A stretch of DNA of 64,000 nucleotides, taken from Pholis gunnellus. Its lineage: Eukaryota > Chordata > Actinopteri > Perciformes > Pholidae. Below, piece by piece: positions 1-11,700 of this stretch; position 1 is the first letter of the stretch, and each line of letters starts with the position of its first letter. The notes under the pieces were generated by a model. The model was not told the origin of the DNA, did not search any database, and saw only the letters and a list, made by a program, of their open reading frames with translations. The stretch covers positions 7,310,633-7,374,632 of the forward strand of contig OU342804.1 of NCBI GenBank assembly GCA_910591455.2, given 5' to 3'. The position numbers and the translations under genes were made by a program.

Positions 1-546
1 AAGGATTTGATACATTTTTCAGTTTTATTGAATAATATGAACAAAAACAAAAAGTAGTATTATGATTTCTTACATTATTTTACTCTCCTGGTGATAATTC
101 AAGTAGAAAAGAAAACAATAAAAAAACACAAAATTCAGCAACTCAGCGAGTGTTTACGTGGACATGAATAACCCGTTCATGCTCGGGTTATGGGAGCATC
201 CCGTTTATACAGTGGACCATATCCTGAACATGATCATAAGCTACATGTGCATGTAAACACACTCACTGGGAAATGGAGTTTGAGAGCGTTGGACATGTTC
301 TGCCCACCTCTGCACATGTTTAATGCAGAGACTAAACATAAGAAACATTTTTTTTTTACTGGAGAAAATATATATAACCCCCCCCCCCAGCTTTAAAAGG
401 AAAGCAAAACATTCATAAGAGCACATCCAACAGAATAGGACATTGTTTTCTACCGCAGGCAGTGTCTTTGTAAATCCTGATAAATAGCAGTGACCATTGT
501 GGAAGATTCTTTTCAATCATAGTCTGGAATGAAGGGCCGCCGCTTA
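1..546 (-). other. 3'UTR of the THAP-ARL14EP-domain gene
   Basis: This lies downstream of the stop codon of the minus-strand gene. A reverse-strand AATAAA at 24-29 would place the cleavage site near the left edge of the window. It includes an ACTGGAG-flanked poly-C stretch near 380-388. Short open frames here match nothing I recognise and are treated as chance. Confidence 0.6.
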
Positions 547-2293
547 CTAAACAGCAAACTTGTTCCGGATGATCTCTCCGCCCTCCACCTCCACCTGCTC
601 GTAGAGCCACTTCCTGTCGCAGCGGCACTCCACCCCGCACTTGCGCGAGCCGCAGTCGCGGCAGGGGTAGAAGCAGCCCATGCAGTCCACGTCCAGACAG
701 TCACACATGTCCCTGTTGTTGGAGAGCAGCCGGCCTTTGTTGTCGTACACTCTGCTCTTGGCCCCGACGGTCTGTCTGCGGGCACGAGAACAAACACCGA
801 CATTACTTTCCCCCTCTGATTACCGTTTTGAGTTTCATTTAAAGCCGACGGCATTAAGTAATCGCTGTGGAATAGAAGTTAGCATTATTTCATGATTCAA
901 CGCGGTCTGACAGTCATGACAGTTTTGGTTTTTCACATAATCATCAGAATTCATGAAGCTCATTAAGCAACCCAGGGCCTAGAGGAAAACCACACCGTCT
1001 GAAAGCTCAGATTAGGAAATTATTCCAGCAGTTTTGTCAGAAAGTGGAGCGCCGGCATCATCATCTAGTCCTACATTAACTAACGAGTCCCTACGTATTA
1101 TGAGTCCCACTAACTCAGAATTCAAACACTCATTTTTCATTCCCTTTGGGAGACAACGGAGGCCACCTGAACAGTTTAACCCGACAGGTCGGTGAAACGT
1201 CTTCTCTACTGCGGCCCGAGGCCAGGCGTGGAACTGAAAAGTAAAAGTAGAAACAAACAACATCTTGACAGAAGAAATATCTGTCACCAACGTTGGGAGA
1301 ACTACTTTTAAAACTTTTGTTTCTTAAAACGTACCAATCGATCATTTCCCTGCTGCTGGAAACACAATGAGTTTGACAGATTGCTATTCTTTAGGAGACA
1401 ACACGCTAGCAAAGAGCTGCAAGTGGAAGCTGAGCATTAAGTTGTCTGTGGGCTGTGCGTCAAAGCTGAACACTGCAAACCTCCACTCAGAAACACGTGG
1501 CTGCGTTTCATTCTGTTCCATTAACCAGGAATGTATAAATCGCAAATGATGCATTTCTTTTAACTGGTCAATGTCGGCGGTTGTAGGAATTTGCTCTTTG
1601 AGGTTAGATAATGACAATATTATGAGACATGTTTCTCTGTTGTACATGTGCTGAACATATCTCTAGACACACACTGCCTGCGCTCCATCGGGTGTTTGTA
1701 TCAGAAAAGAGAAATACTTACATGTCCGAGGTTACATTATAACCTCGATCATGTAAGATGCTTCACCAGTAGCTGTTTTCTTTTGTGCGTGTTTTTTCTG
1801 TTTCACAAGAAAGTGGAGTGCGGCCACATTACAAAAGAAGAAGCACATTTACCGCTTTAGCTCAACAATCATTCTCACAAACCGAACTAGGACAAGGACA
1901 CACATTCACTGAAGAGCAGAGATCAAGAGGTGAAAACTGTAAAGAAATGCTGCTCCCATACAATTCAGCAGAGCTACAGTGAGAATTCACACCCACCCAC
2001 CCACACACACGCACACATACCTGTCCATCAGTTGTTTTCCTCCGCGGCCTCCTCGTCCACCCTGTGACAGAACAAACAGTACATTTTAAAGCAAACAATA
2101 GTTCTATAGTTTTCTACATCGTTAATCACAAGAAGAAAAAATGCATTTGTGGTGTAATGCTCAGGAGGCCTCCACTTGAAAACTGCATACCCATACTAAA
2201 AAGAGCATCTCTCTGCAAACACACGGTCTGTTTGAATCATGTTGGTGTTATAATAAAGGGAACACTTGTGAGATTTCAGTTCAGATGTGTGTG

Positions 2294-2331
<38 letters not shown>

Positions 2332-5300
2332 ACTTAAGAGTAAATAAATAAAAGATAAATCACACACGGGATGATTATCTTTGGAATGATGCAGCTGCAG
2401 GTCTAGACCTCTCCCAAATCAAGGCACAATATGTGAACAGTACGTCTGCAAAGTTTGACTTTGATAAAGTGAAGCAGAACAAAATTAGAGGTTTTAGTAC
2501 AGAGGTGAGACGAGGGTTCCAAAATGGCCATTCTGTGCCATTTGAATTTTTTCATGGACAAAACTATATATTTGACTTGTATATCACTAGTGGTGTTCAA
2601 TACATCCAAATACAGCAGGTTTTAGCTTTTTGTGGAAAATTCAACCAGACTTCTATATATTTTCCCCATTCAAAAAAATAACCACACAAATCAACTTAAT
2701 GTTGAATCCAAATGGAACCGATTTATTTTGAGCAAACTATAAACATTTCTAACAATACAAAAAGGTAAAAAAAACAAAAAAAAACAAACTGGTGTCGCAT
2801 ATGGAGCCTGGCCGGCATCAGGTTTGATGCACTCCTCTCTGTCGTCGTCGTCGTCGTCGTCGTCCTCCTCCCTCCAGCTACCAACGTTTTCCACGCTTGG
2901 TAGCTGGAGCAGAAGGTCTCAGAGAGGGGCGTCCTCTCTTTCGCCGAGTGGTTGGGGGAGGTGCTGACTGAGGTGACGACTGGGTGTGTAGAGCCACGGG
3001 GGGAGGAGATGCTGCTGGGTCTGCTGGAGCCGATTGTAGACGTGTTGGCCGTTGGGCACTTGAAGGTTCCGGGTCACTGGAAAGGGGTTCCTCGTAATCC
3101 TCGTAATCCTCATCACTGCAAACCCAAATGTGGAAGAAAAATAAATATATGCATTCAGTGGTCTGGTTCTGAAATTGTAACGCATGTAAACATAAATGCA
3201 GTGCAGTACCCATATATTGCTGATCTGGAGAAACTGCACCACACACGAACACACACCAATAAATATAACATTTATAAGACAATTCATACCTTTCTGATGA
3301 TGAAATTGGAAGACGGTAATCCGATTCACTACTGGTGTCGTGTGTATTCTCGGGATGCACCAGAAACTCGTCGTCTGACGATGAATCACTCGGATAAATC
3401 TCTCTCCCAGGGTCGTGCTTCAGTATTCTCAGGACTTCGCAGGGAGTGAGCTTTTTCTTTTTCTTTGGTCCTCGTTCCGTCATCTTTCTCAAAATAAATT
3501 CCAACAAAGTAGTGAAAAATCAACCGTAAAAGTTAGACACGCGACGTTAAAACAAGCCGATATTGTGTGTTATGGGTCGCAGTGCGTAATGGCGATTTTC
3601 GTCTCGCAGGCTGCTTTTAAATACGCACATATCTCTGCAACGGATTGGTCGATCTGAGTGAATGACACCTCATTTGAATCGTTGGAGCCAATAGAATTCA
3701 GCTATACCCACACACAAATGAGATTGACAGCACTGTTAGCCAATCAGAATCAGCAGGGCGCCATTCTGTGGGCAGTGCAGGCTGTGACACACGGCGATTT
3801 TAAGTATCCAGTTCAACCAGTGGAAGCTGGTGAATGTTGTTGCTCTGACTGACTCCAGTGATGCATCTGACATTAATATTTTACTTTTAAATTCTAATAT
3901 ATTAGGCTCCACCAGATGCAACTTTTGAAATGCGTAATAATCACTGCAATCTGATCATCTATACATTTGACTCTGATATAATAAATCATATACCCCATAA
4001 ATAAAAATATTAAAAAGTTACCCGTGAAAAGGTAATTAGCATAATAACTTTAAATGGTTAACCCAATATGATGTACCTACAGTGCAGAGACCGTAACAGA
4101 AAACTCACCCTCATCCCTCCTCTTTTGTCTCTGCGCAGACTGACGGCCTCTCTCGCTTTGTCTCTGTCTGCTTGTGTCGCTACTGGATTCACCACATTCG
4201 TCTCCTTTGGTATCACCCCTCGTTTACGAAGCTCAATCTGGGGGAATAGTCAGTTATAGAGTCGCTTCACACGCGATAAAACAGGATGACTGTTACAAAG
4301 GAATAGGAATAGTTTTTACAACACCTTTGATGAATCCTGCCCCTGGCTGAAAATGGTGGGCACCGCGTCCTCCCTCAGAAACTGTTTTCCGTTGTAGTCC
4401 CTGAAGCAGTCGGCCTTGAAGTGCTCCGAGCAGAGGCACGTGTTGGCGGTCGGGTTGAAGTTCTTCATCCCCAGGCTGTTTACCCATTTTCCGGCGAGCT
4501 GAGGTTTGCTGAGGGGGAACCTTACGCACAGAAGAGAGAGGAGATAGTTTATAACCAGGATGCAGGATTACAATCACACTTTTTAACATAACAGTGAACA
4601 GCTTGGCGTGAAACCAAAGCTGAAAACCAACGTGTATTCAACGCTGTGTATTTTCTTGCACAAAGACACCGCCGTGGGGGGGGAAACCCCACGCTTTATC
4701 AGAGATCAGAAATGGTTATTCTGCCAGTACTCAAGGTACTAGTTATGCAAAGAATAATGTGTATAACGTACGTTACAGACAGAAGGAATTTGGCGTGGTG
4801 ATTGATGCATGACAGTAAACATAGTGCAAAGACATAACTTAAAAATAGAAAATATGATACAATAAAACTTGATAAATAAATTAAGACTGTTTAAAACAAG
4901 TAGGTTACTATATATATATATATTTTTGTCTTGGTCAAGATGTTTTCCACATCTAAACATTGTCTTTAGAGATGATGGATTGATGGATTGGACACATGTG
5001 ATGCAGCAACGTTTTAAATCAAGATATTATGTCATCATAAGTCATCAGCAACCTTTGTGTTATTATTGAGTCACCTTGTTTACCTCCAAGTGAATTCTGT
5101 CTTTGCACAAATGTTGTGTTGTAAGTATTGCATTTTCTCACACCGTTTCGTATTATTACCTAGCATTATTGTATTTTAGTCTCTTGCCAATAGTCGCACA
5201 TCCTTTTTGATTATTTCCTTTATCTGAGAAGGCTCTTTGCAACCATGTAACTAGAACAAAGACTTTAGAACACGTGGTCCAATCCAGTAGAGCTGCAACA

Positions 5301-5809
5301 TGCGATCTTTATTATGTATTATTTGTACTTTCCTAAATAAATTAAACTCGTTCATTTGTGGTAAGACTGTTATCTGCTAACCTATATATTTGCATACGCA
5401 CATTATGCATTTAAGCTCAATTTAGCCAAAAGATAAAGTCCGTTTTAAAATAAGCACATGTTTGAGGTCAGTTAGTGTTAGCTAGTTATAAAAACAAGCA
5501 ACAACTTGTTTAAATGTTGCCTGAAAGAGGAGATATCGTCACTTAAAGCATATGTTTGAGGTCAGTTAGCGTTAGCTCGGAGTGTTAGCTAGTTATAAAC
5601 TCGAGGAACAACTTGTTTAAATGTTGCCTGCAAGAGTAGATATCGTCACTTAAAGTAACGTAAACGCAAATTTATTGGTGTCGGTTATTTTGTTCACTTT
5701 AAATGAAGCTACGATGAAAACGCTGGTGAAAGACTTACCTGTAAAATCGGATTTCCGACCCTTTGACGAACTTATTGTTGCACCCTATAGCAGCACAGAT
5801 GACCGGCAT
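547..5809 (-). CDS. THAP zinc-finger protein with ARL14EP (ARF7EP_C) C-terminal domain, 5 exons, 221 aa
   Basis: Minus-strand coding exons are 5739-5809, 4325-4520, 4109-4237, 2021-2061 and 547-775. Every junction is GT-AG and the phases close (71+196+129+41+229 = 666 nt with stop). Exons 1-2 encode a THAP domain of the C-x4-C ... C-x2-H type. It starts MPVICAAIGC and contains FPL, the invariant W of KWVNSL, the CSEHF motif and the hallmark AVPTIF near residues 78-83. Exon 3 is a basic linker and exon 4 a GGRGGRGG stretch. Exon 5 carries the cysteine-rich ARL14EP C-terminal domain (MCDCLDVDCMGCFYPC, then CDRKWLYEQVEVEGGEII), ending in NKFAV. It is closer to human ARL14EP than to ARL14EPL. THAP domains bind DNA; in mammals ARL14EP links ARL14/ARF7 to myosin. 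The joined protein is therefore probably nuclear and DNA-binding, but that is inference. Human ARL14EP has no THAP domain, so orthology is unclear and no symbol is given. Confidence 0.82.
1530..1791. repeat. Duplicated intron segment, copy 1
   Basis: This lies in the intron between exons 4 and 5 of the THAP-ARL14EP gene and is repeated with few changes at 6031-6300. Both copies begin AATGTATAAATC and run to the TTTTGTGCGTG stretch. Each contains an inverted repeat, which is degraded here (1720-1758). It marks the far end of the tandem duplication, because in the other copy it abuts the first exon of this gene. Confidence 0.75.
2440..3520 (-). mobile_element. piggyBac-type element, internally deleted copy (unit 1)
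   Basis: Both ends align with the longer element in unit 2 (7250-9900), but about 1.5 kb corresponding to 7560-9130, which encodes the DDE transposase core, is absent. The remaining flank around 2820-2890 still matches the unit 2 sequence at the acidic GTC-repeat segment. I could not fix the terminal inverted repeats or the TTAA target duplications. Confidence 0.7.
2878..3483 (-). pseudogene. piggyBac transposase N-terminal remnant
   Basis: Two exons remain. Exon 1 is 3290-3483 and starts MTERGPKKKKK; its donor at 3289 is GTATGA. Exon 2 is 2878-3115, after a CTTTTGGGTTTGCAG-like acceptor. It keeps the acidic N-terminal region (SSSDDE, SESDYRLP), the proline-rich spacer and a TTRRKRGRP basic motif that may be an AT-hook or NLS. 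It stops soon after KRGKRW, just where the internal deletion begins. No catalytic domain is left, so it cannot encode a transposase. Confidence 0.78.
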
Positions 5810-6030
5810 GGCGTCGTGTTTTGCCTAAACTGCAATAATGCAGTTTAACAAAAAATAAACGATGCAGAAAGGAAAGTGGCGGTGAAAAAAGTGGCGTTTT
5901 ATAGTTGTTTTCGCTTCAACTTCTTCTTCGGCGAAGATACAAATGTACTTCCGCTTCCGGTTCTTTCTACGAAGAGTCCGCCCTCGAGCGGCGCTCAGGA
6001 GAAAAAGATTTCAGCTGCTGTGAGTAGAGA

Positions 6031-6300
6031 AATGTATAAATCTCAAACGATGGATTTTTTTAATTGGTCAAATTCGGTGGTTGTAGAAACTGACATATTT
6101 GCTCTTTGAGGTTAGATAATGACAATATTATGAGACATGTTTCTCTGTTGTACATGTGCTGAACATATCTCTAGACACACACTGCCTGCACTCCATCAGG
6201 TGTTTGTATCAGAAAAGAGAAATACTTACATGTCCGAGGTTACATTATAACCTCGGACATGTAAAATGCTTCACCAGTAGCTGTTTTCTTTTGTGCGTGT
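6031..6300. repeat. Duplicated intron segment, copy 2, with perfect hairpin
   Basis: This is the second copy of 1530-1791, lying about 220 bp upstream of the start codon at 5809. It contains a perfect inverted repeat at 6223-6261: 17-nt arms beginning TTACATGTCCGAGG around a 5-nt loop. In copy 1 the right arm carries substitutions. Because it is a piece of intron 4, it shows the duplication breakpoint fell inside that intron. Confidence 0.75.
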
Positions 6301-7249
6301 CTTGACGGCCACATGCTCCGCCAGGAGAATTGTATTTTAAATATGAGCTTTAAAATGTAGCATTCTGGTGTACTCTGAGAAGAAAATTAAGGAATAAGAC
6401 ATTTACTTTAAGCAAAAAACTAATTTATTATTCAGTTATTAATCAGTATTTCAGCTCTATTATTATGAACCTTTATTTAGACAAATTCCATTGACAGAGG
6501 TCTCATTTTCAAAAAGTTTTAGTCAAATAAAAACAAAGATAGCAAGAGTAGCGAGAACCATCGCCTGTACAAAATAAAGTGATTAGTTTTCATTGAACCC
6601 TGTTACTGTACGGCTTCATATTAACTTCCACTGTTACTGTAAAGCTGTTAGAATTGTGGCCTATCTTCTATTTGCAAATAATATGCATTCAATCCAGTTC
6701 AATTATTTAAATGATAATCTACTCTGGCTAAGGTAGTTTATCAAGAGTCAAATAATAGCAGTGATCTATACACACCTCTGCATTAGCAACCCGCTGAAAT
6801 TAAGCTACAGGCTCCTTAACACTCATTACTTCAGGACCCATGGGAGCAACTGCACGTGGGACTGTTAGTCCTCTGGCTGTGGTTATCACAGTGAACAGTG
6901 TCTGGCAGTGTGATGAGAGGGCACGTGAGCCCTTGTTGCTGTAATCTATCTCCTTGGAGCAGAGGCTGCATTTAGCATACCCTGCCTTATCAAGGTATTT
7001 AAAACACTGACCGCAGGAAGCTGTACTGCTCTCCCTTCACGTCTGTTTTAGACCTCCACCTTTATCCAGGCCCAGCTCAGCCCTGCGTCAAGCTGCGCTA
7101 CACAAACAGCCTCCTCTTCCTGAAGCTCTTTGACCTCATCATCTCATCAGTATCTGGGCCTCATCATCGTGTTCATAAAAGTTATCACCACGATATCGCC
7201 TCATTGTACTTTGAGTTAAAAAAAACACAACAACCCGCAACCAGATCTC
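6301..7249. other. No gene recognised; position where unit 2 exon 4 would be expected
   Basis: By alignment with unit 1 this stretch should hold the 41-nt RGG-linker exon. I find no match to it on the minus strand. The sequence is AT-rich at first, then ordinary mixed composition. A short CGGCCACAT match to unit 1 occurs at the left edge, after which homology is lost until about 7250. Confidence 0.5.
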
Positions 7250-9960
7250 TCTGCAAAGTTTGACTTTGATAAAGTGAAGCAGAGAGGTCAGGCGAGGGTT
7301 CCAAAATGGGCATTAGGGCACCATTTGAATTTTCTCATGGACCAAACTATCTATCTATCTTTTTATTTGTTTCACTTGTATATTACTAATGGTGTTCAAT
7401 ACATCCAAATACAGCAGGTTTGGGCTTTTTAAAAAAAAAATTCAACCAGACCAGGGACATATATTTTTCCATTCAAAAAACCACACAAATCAACTGAATG
7501 TTGAATCCAAAGGAAACGGATTTATTTTGAGCAAACTATACACATTTGTAACAATACAAACTTTAAAAAGAAAAAAGGAACAAAAAAAAAATATTTACAT
7601 AAAAAGAAAAAGGGAATTAGAAAAAGGGACAAAAAAAAAAATATTTACACAATTTAGGCCTTGTGGCTGAAGACCTTTGTCTGAGTGGGGTCGATCCATC
7701 AGAAATTATTGTCCATCGTGCCACAGCTGGAAGCAGTTCTTTTTGGAGGTGAGGCAGAGAGCAACCTTACACTTCCTGCAACAAGTGGATGTCTTCACCC
7801 TCAGCATTCCAGCATCCTGGCACCTCTTGCAATACTTCCTGACCCGCGATTCCTCGCTGTCGAAAAACACGGGCAGGCAAGTGGCGGGGTCGGAGGTGGG
7901 GGGGGGGGGAGGGGGCTGCTGAGCCTTGAGCAAACTCCAGCATCTCCATGGCCAACTGCTCCCTGAAGGTCTTGTGGGTGAAGGGCTTCGTCTTGGTGTG
8001 GTCCTGCCTCGACTTGAACAGCTCATTGTGCAAAAGAAAACTGTTCACAACAGCGATGTCCACAAAGTGGTAAAAAAAAGTTGTGTACCACTTCATCGTC
8101 TTGTGCTGGACGCTGCAAAATCCGATCAGTGCTTCGGTCAAACCCACACCACCCACGCTACGGTTGTAGTCCACGATGCAGTCCGGAGCTGGTATGGACT
8201 TGTTCTGCCACACCCCAGCCTCCTTCACCTTTCTCCTCACCGTCTGTCCACTGTAGGCCTGATGCACCGTGGAGCACATCATTACCTCCCTCGTGTCCAT
8301 CCACTTGACGAAGAGGAGTTTGCCACTCCGGATCCAACGCATGTCCCCCCTCTCAGCCTGTTTGGGCAGGTCGTTGATCTGGGTCTTAGGGAAGCCGGCT
8401 CGATTTTTCCTGATGGTCCCAGCGCAGCCAATATTCTTATTGAACAGATCGGTGAAGAGCGCAGGGCTCGAGTAGAAATTGTCAGTGTACAACAAGTAGC
8501 CGCCGCCGAGGAGAGGAAAAGGCAAAAGGTTCATCACGATTGACTGACTCACACTGTGGCCCGTGGGGGACTCACTTTGGCCTATGTGGACCAAGAAATT
8601 CCATGTGTAGCCAATCGATGTGTCTGACAGCACAAACATTTTGTAATCCCACCTCGCGGGCTTGACCCTCATGCTGGCTTGGCTTAAGACCATCCGCTCA
8701 TCAATGGACAGATTCTGATGCGGCTGGAAATTGGCTTTGCAGGCGTCCGCCATCTCTGTGTAGAGCGGCTTGATTTTGAAGAGGTGATCGTACTTGGCAG
8801 TGTTCTTTCTCTTCTCATTCTCCTCGTCCTCTTTTGGGTCGCTGAGGTGAAGAGAGCACAAAATGCACTCAAAGCGGTCCCGTGTCATGTGGTCACCGGG
8901 GAAGTGGAAGTTGTACGGCCATTTCTTCCTCCAGTAATCTGACCTGTGGTGGACGGTCACAAAGCCAGTGAAAAGGATGACGGCGAGGAATGTGTAAAAG
9001 TCCTTCATCGTGAGCTTGTCCCAGGAGAATTTCATTCCAGCTTTCCTTCTTTTGGCAGCGTTGGCATTTGTGTTGTCAATGATTTTTTGGACAACAGTTG
9101 TGGAAAAAAAAAGCTGGAAGAGGCCGAGGGGAGACCATGCTCTGGTGGTGTCACAGGTGGGGCCTGGGATCCTGGCCGGCATGAACCTGAGATGGTCAGG
9201 TTTGATGCACTCATCCTCTCGGTCATGCCATTTGTCGTCGTCGTCGTCCTCCTCCTTCTCTGTAGAAGCCAACATACGTTTTCCACGCTTGGGAGCTGGA
9301 GCAGAAGTTCTCAGAGCGGGGCGTCCTCTCTTCCGCCGAGTGGTCGGGGGAGGTGCCGCCGAGTCCGACTGAGGGGACGACTCGGTGTGTAGAGCCACGG
9401 GGGGAGGAGATGCTGCTGGGTCTGCTGGAGCCGATTGTGGACGTGTTGGCCGGTGGGCACTTGAAAGTTCCGGGACACTGGCATGGGGTTCCTCGTAATC
9501 CTCATCACTGCAAACCCAAATGTGGAAGAAAAATAAATATATGCATTCAGTGGTCTGGTTCTGAAATTGTAATGCATTTAAACATAAATGCAATAAACGT
9601 GGCGCACACACACACGGCAGAATTTTGCCTTGAGAAGGCTAGATAGATAGAAAATTCGACAACAATAAATATAACATTTATAAGACAATTCATACCTGTC
9701 CGATGATGGAAGACGGTAATCCGATTCACTACTGCTGTCGTGTGTTTTTTCGGGATGCACCAGATCCTCGTCATCTGACGATGAATCAATCGGATAAATA
9801 TCTCTCCCGGGGTCGTGCTCCAGTATTCTCAGGACTTCCTCCGGAGTGAACTTTTTCTTTGGTCCAAAATAAATTCCAACAAAACAGTGGGAAAAAAAAC
9901 AACAGTAAAAGTTAGACACACAATGTTAAAACAAGTTGATGCTGTGTTATAGGTCCCAGA
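7250..9960 (-). mobile_element. piggyBac (PGBD4-like) element, nearly full length (unit 2)
   Basis: It contains the transposase pseudogene described below and flanks shared with the deleted element in unit 1. Both elements lie between THAP exon 3 and the intron 4 segment, so the insertion most likely predates the tandem duplication. Exact termini were not identified; the limits given are where similarity between units begins and ends. Confidence 0.7.
7706..9919 (-). pseudogene. piggyBac transposase (DDE_Tnp_1_7 / PGBD4-like), decayed
   Basis: Two exons are visible: about 9696-9919 (acidic N-terminus, FTPEEVLRILEHDPGRDIYP) and 7706-9507. The second exon reads through an intact DDE core with MKFSWDKLTMKDFYTFLA, the first Asp in LSIDERMV and the second in YTDNFYSS. 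The third block reads DYNRSVGGVGLTE, where active family members have GGVD; the Asp is replaced by Gly. At 7898-7909 a 12-C run (minus strand) puts the cysteine-rich C-terminus (KYCKRC, CCRKCKVALC, NCFQLWH, ending at 7706) in a different frame from the core, whose own frame ends at 7767. The start region is also damaged: the MTER codons of the unit 1 copy are missing here. It is unlikely to be an active transposase. Confidence 0.85.
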
Positions 9961-10560
9961 TGAATGACACCTCATTTGAATCAAATTTGATGTATATGTC
10001 CGGAATCTGTGGGGTGTCTGCTACCACAGCGGTAGAGCTAGAAATGTGGCGAGTGGGTTGACTAGGTGGGCGCTATATGGATTTTGATATTTGGTAATTA
10101 ATTTGGTTGTTGTTTGGAGCATGTAAAAACAGCTTACATATTCGTGTAGCCCAGGTTCTGCTGTTTAATCTGATGTGCAACATCATTATATTAGTTTGTG
10201 ACAAGTGTATTTATTTCGACGGTATATGCTAAGCTTTCTCTACGCTCTGGCTCAAAAAGTATCCAGCTCAACCAGTGGAAGCTGGTGAATGTTGTTGCTC
10301 TGACTGACTCCAGTGATGCATCTAACAATAATATTTTACTTTTAAATTCCAATACATTAAGCTCCACCAGATGCAATTAAAAAAAAAGAAAAGAAAAAAC
10401 ACGTAATAATCACTGCAATCTGATCATCTATACATTTATATTTTACTGACTTAGAAATCATATACCTCATATATAAAACCTATCAAAAAGTTACCCATGA
10501 AAAAGTAATTGCATAACTTTAAACGGTTAACCCAATATGATGTACCTACAGAAAACTCAC

Positions 10561-11700
10561 CCTCAACCCATCTCCTTCGTCTATGTCTAGGTCTGTGTCT
10601 GCTTGCGGATTCACCACAGTCGTCTCCTCTGGTATCACCCCTCCTTCACGAAGGTCAATCTGGGGGAATATTCAGTTATAGAGTCGCTTCACATGAGATA
10701 AAACAGGATGACTGTTACAAAGGAATAGTGTATACAATACCGTTGATGAATCCTGCCCTTGGTTGAAAATGTTGGGCACAGCGTCCACCTTCAGGAACTG
10801 TTTGAAGCTGGATTCCCGGAAGCAGTCGGGCCCGAAGTGCTCCGAGCAGAGGCATGTTTTGGCGGTAGGTTCGAAGTTCTCAATCCCCAGACTGTTTACC
10901 CATTTTTCGGCGAGCTCTGGTTTTTTGAGGGGGAACCTTACACACAGAAGAGATCGGATATGGTTTATAACCAGGATGCAGGATTACAATCACACTTTTT
11001 AACAAAACAGTGAACAGCCTGATGACAAACAAAAGAAGATGAAAACAAGCGTATATTAAACGCTGTGTTTTCGTGCACCAAGACACAGCTGTTAGGAGGG
11101 AAACCCCACGCTCTATCCGAGATCAGAAACTGTTATATTGCCAGTACTCAAGGTACTAGTTATGAATCATCTATACATTCTCTTTGATTACTGTATTTAT
11201 CTGAGAAAGCTCTTTGTAGCCATGTAAATAGAACACAGCACACCATCAGGCTCGTTTAAGACTTAAGAACACGTGGAACAATACAGTCGCGCGGCAACAT
11301 GCGATCTTTATTATGTATTGTTTGTATTTTCCTAAATAAATTAAACTCGTTCAATTGTGGTAAGGCTTATCTACTAACCTATATATTTACATTAGACCTT
11401 AACTATGCATTTAAGCCCAATTTAGCCAAAAGATAACGTGCGTTTTAAAATAAGCACGTTTGAGGTCAGTTCACGTTAGCTCGGTGTTACGTAGTTATAA
11501 CATCGAGGAACAACTTGTTTTAATGTTGCCTGAAAGAGGAGATATCGTACTGAAAGTAACGTAAACGCAACGTTATTCGTGTCGGATTTTCTTCACAAGC
11601 TACAATGAAAACGTTGGTGAAAAACTTACCGGTAAAATTGGAATTTCGACCCTTTGACGAACTTATTCTCGCATCCTTTAGCAACACAGATGACCGGCAT
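10561..11700 (-). CDS. Second THAP domain exon set (alternative 5' exons or gene fragment), 3 exons
   Basis: Minus-strand exons are 11630-11700, 10741-10936 and 10561-10659. The first two have the same lengths as exons 1-2 of the 547-5809 gene, and splice sites and phases are the same. It encodes MPVICVAKGC, then FPLKKPELAEKWVNSL, CSEHF and AVPNIF, so the C2CH zinc ligands and core residues are kept. Exon 3 has changed from a basic to an acidic linker (QADTDLDIDEGDG). No ARL14EP exons follow within the unit. Exon 3 ends in phase 0, which would join in frame to exon 4 at 2061 if splicing skips the nearer copy. Intact frames argue for recent or current use; a decaying fragment cannot be excluded. 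Confidence 0.65.

Noticed and set aside
1862..2098. Alternative reading of exon 4 as WTRRPRRKTTDGQ
   Set aside because: Only the GGRGGRGGKQLMDR frame joins exon 5 in phase as DRQTVGAKS, which matches the DRQ...AKS of human ARL14EP.
3652..3921. Possible gene between the piggyBac remnant and THAP exon 3
   Set aside because: The frames are not conserved in the duplicated unit (about 10255-10380), where the same DNA is interrupted, so this is intron sequence.
7926..8543. 205-aa plus-strand open frame and others opposite the piggyBac gene
   Set aside because: They are antisense shadows of the conserved transposase core and carry no family motifs.
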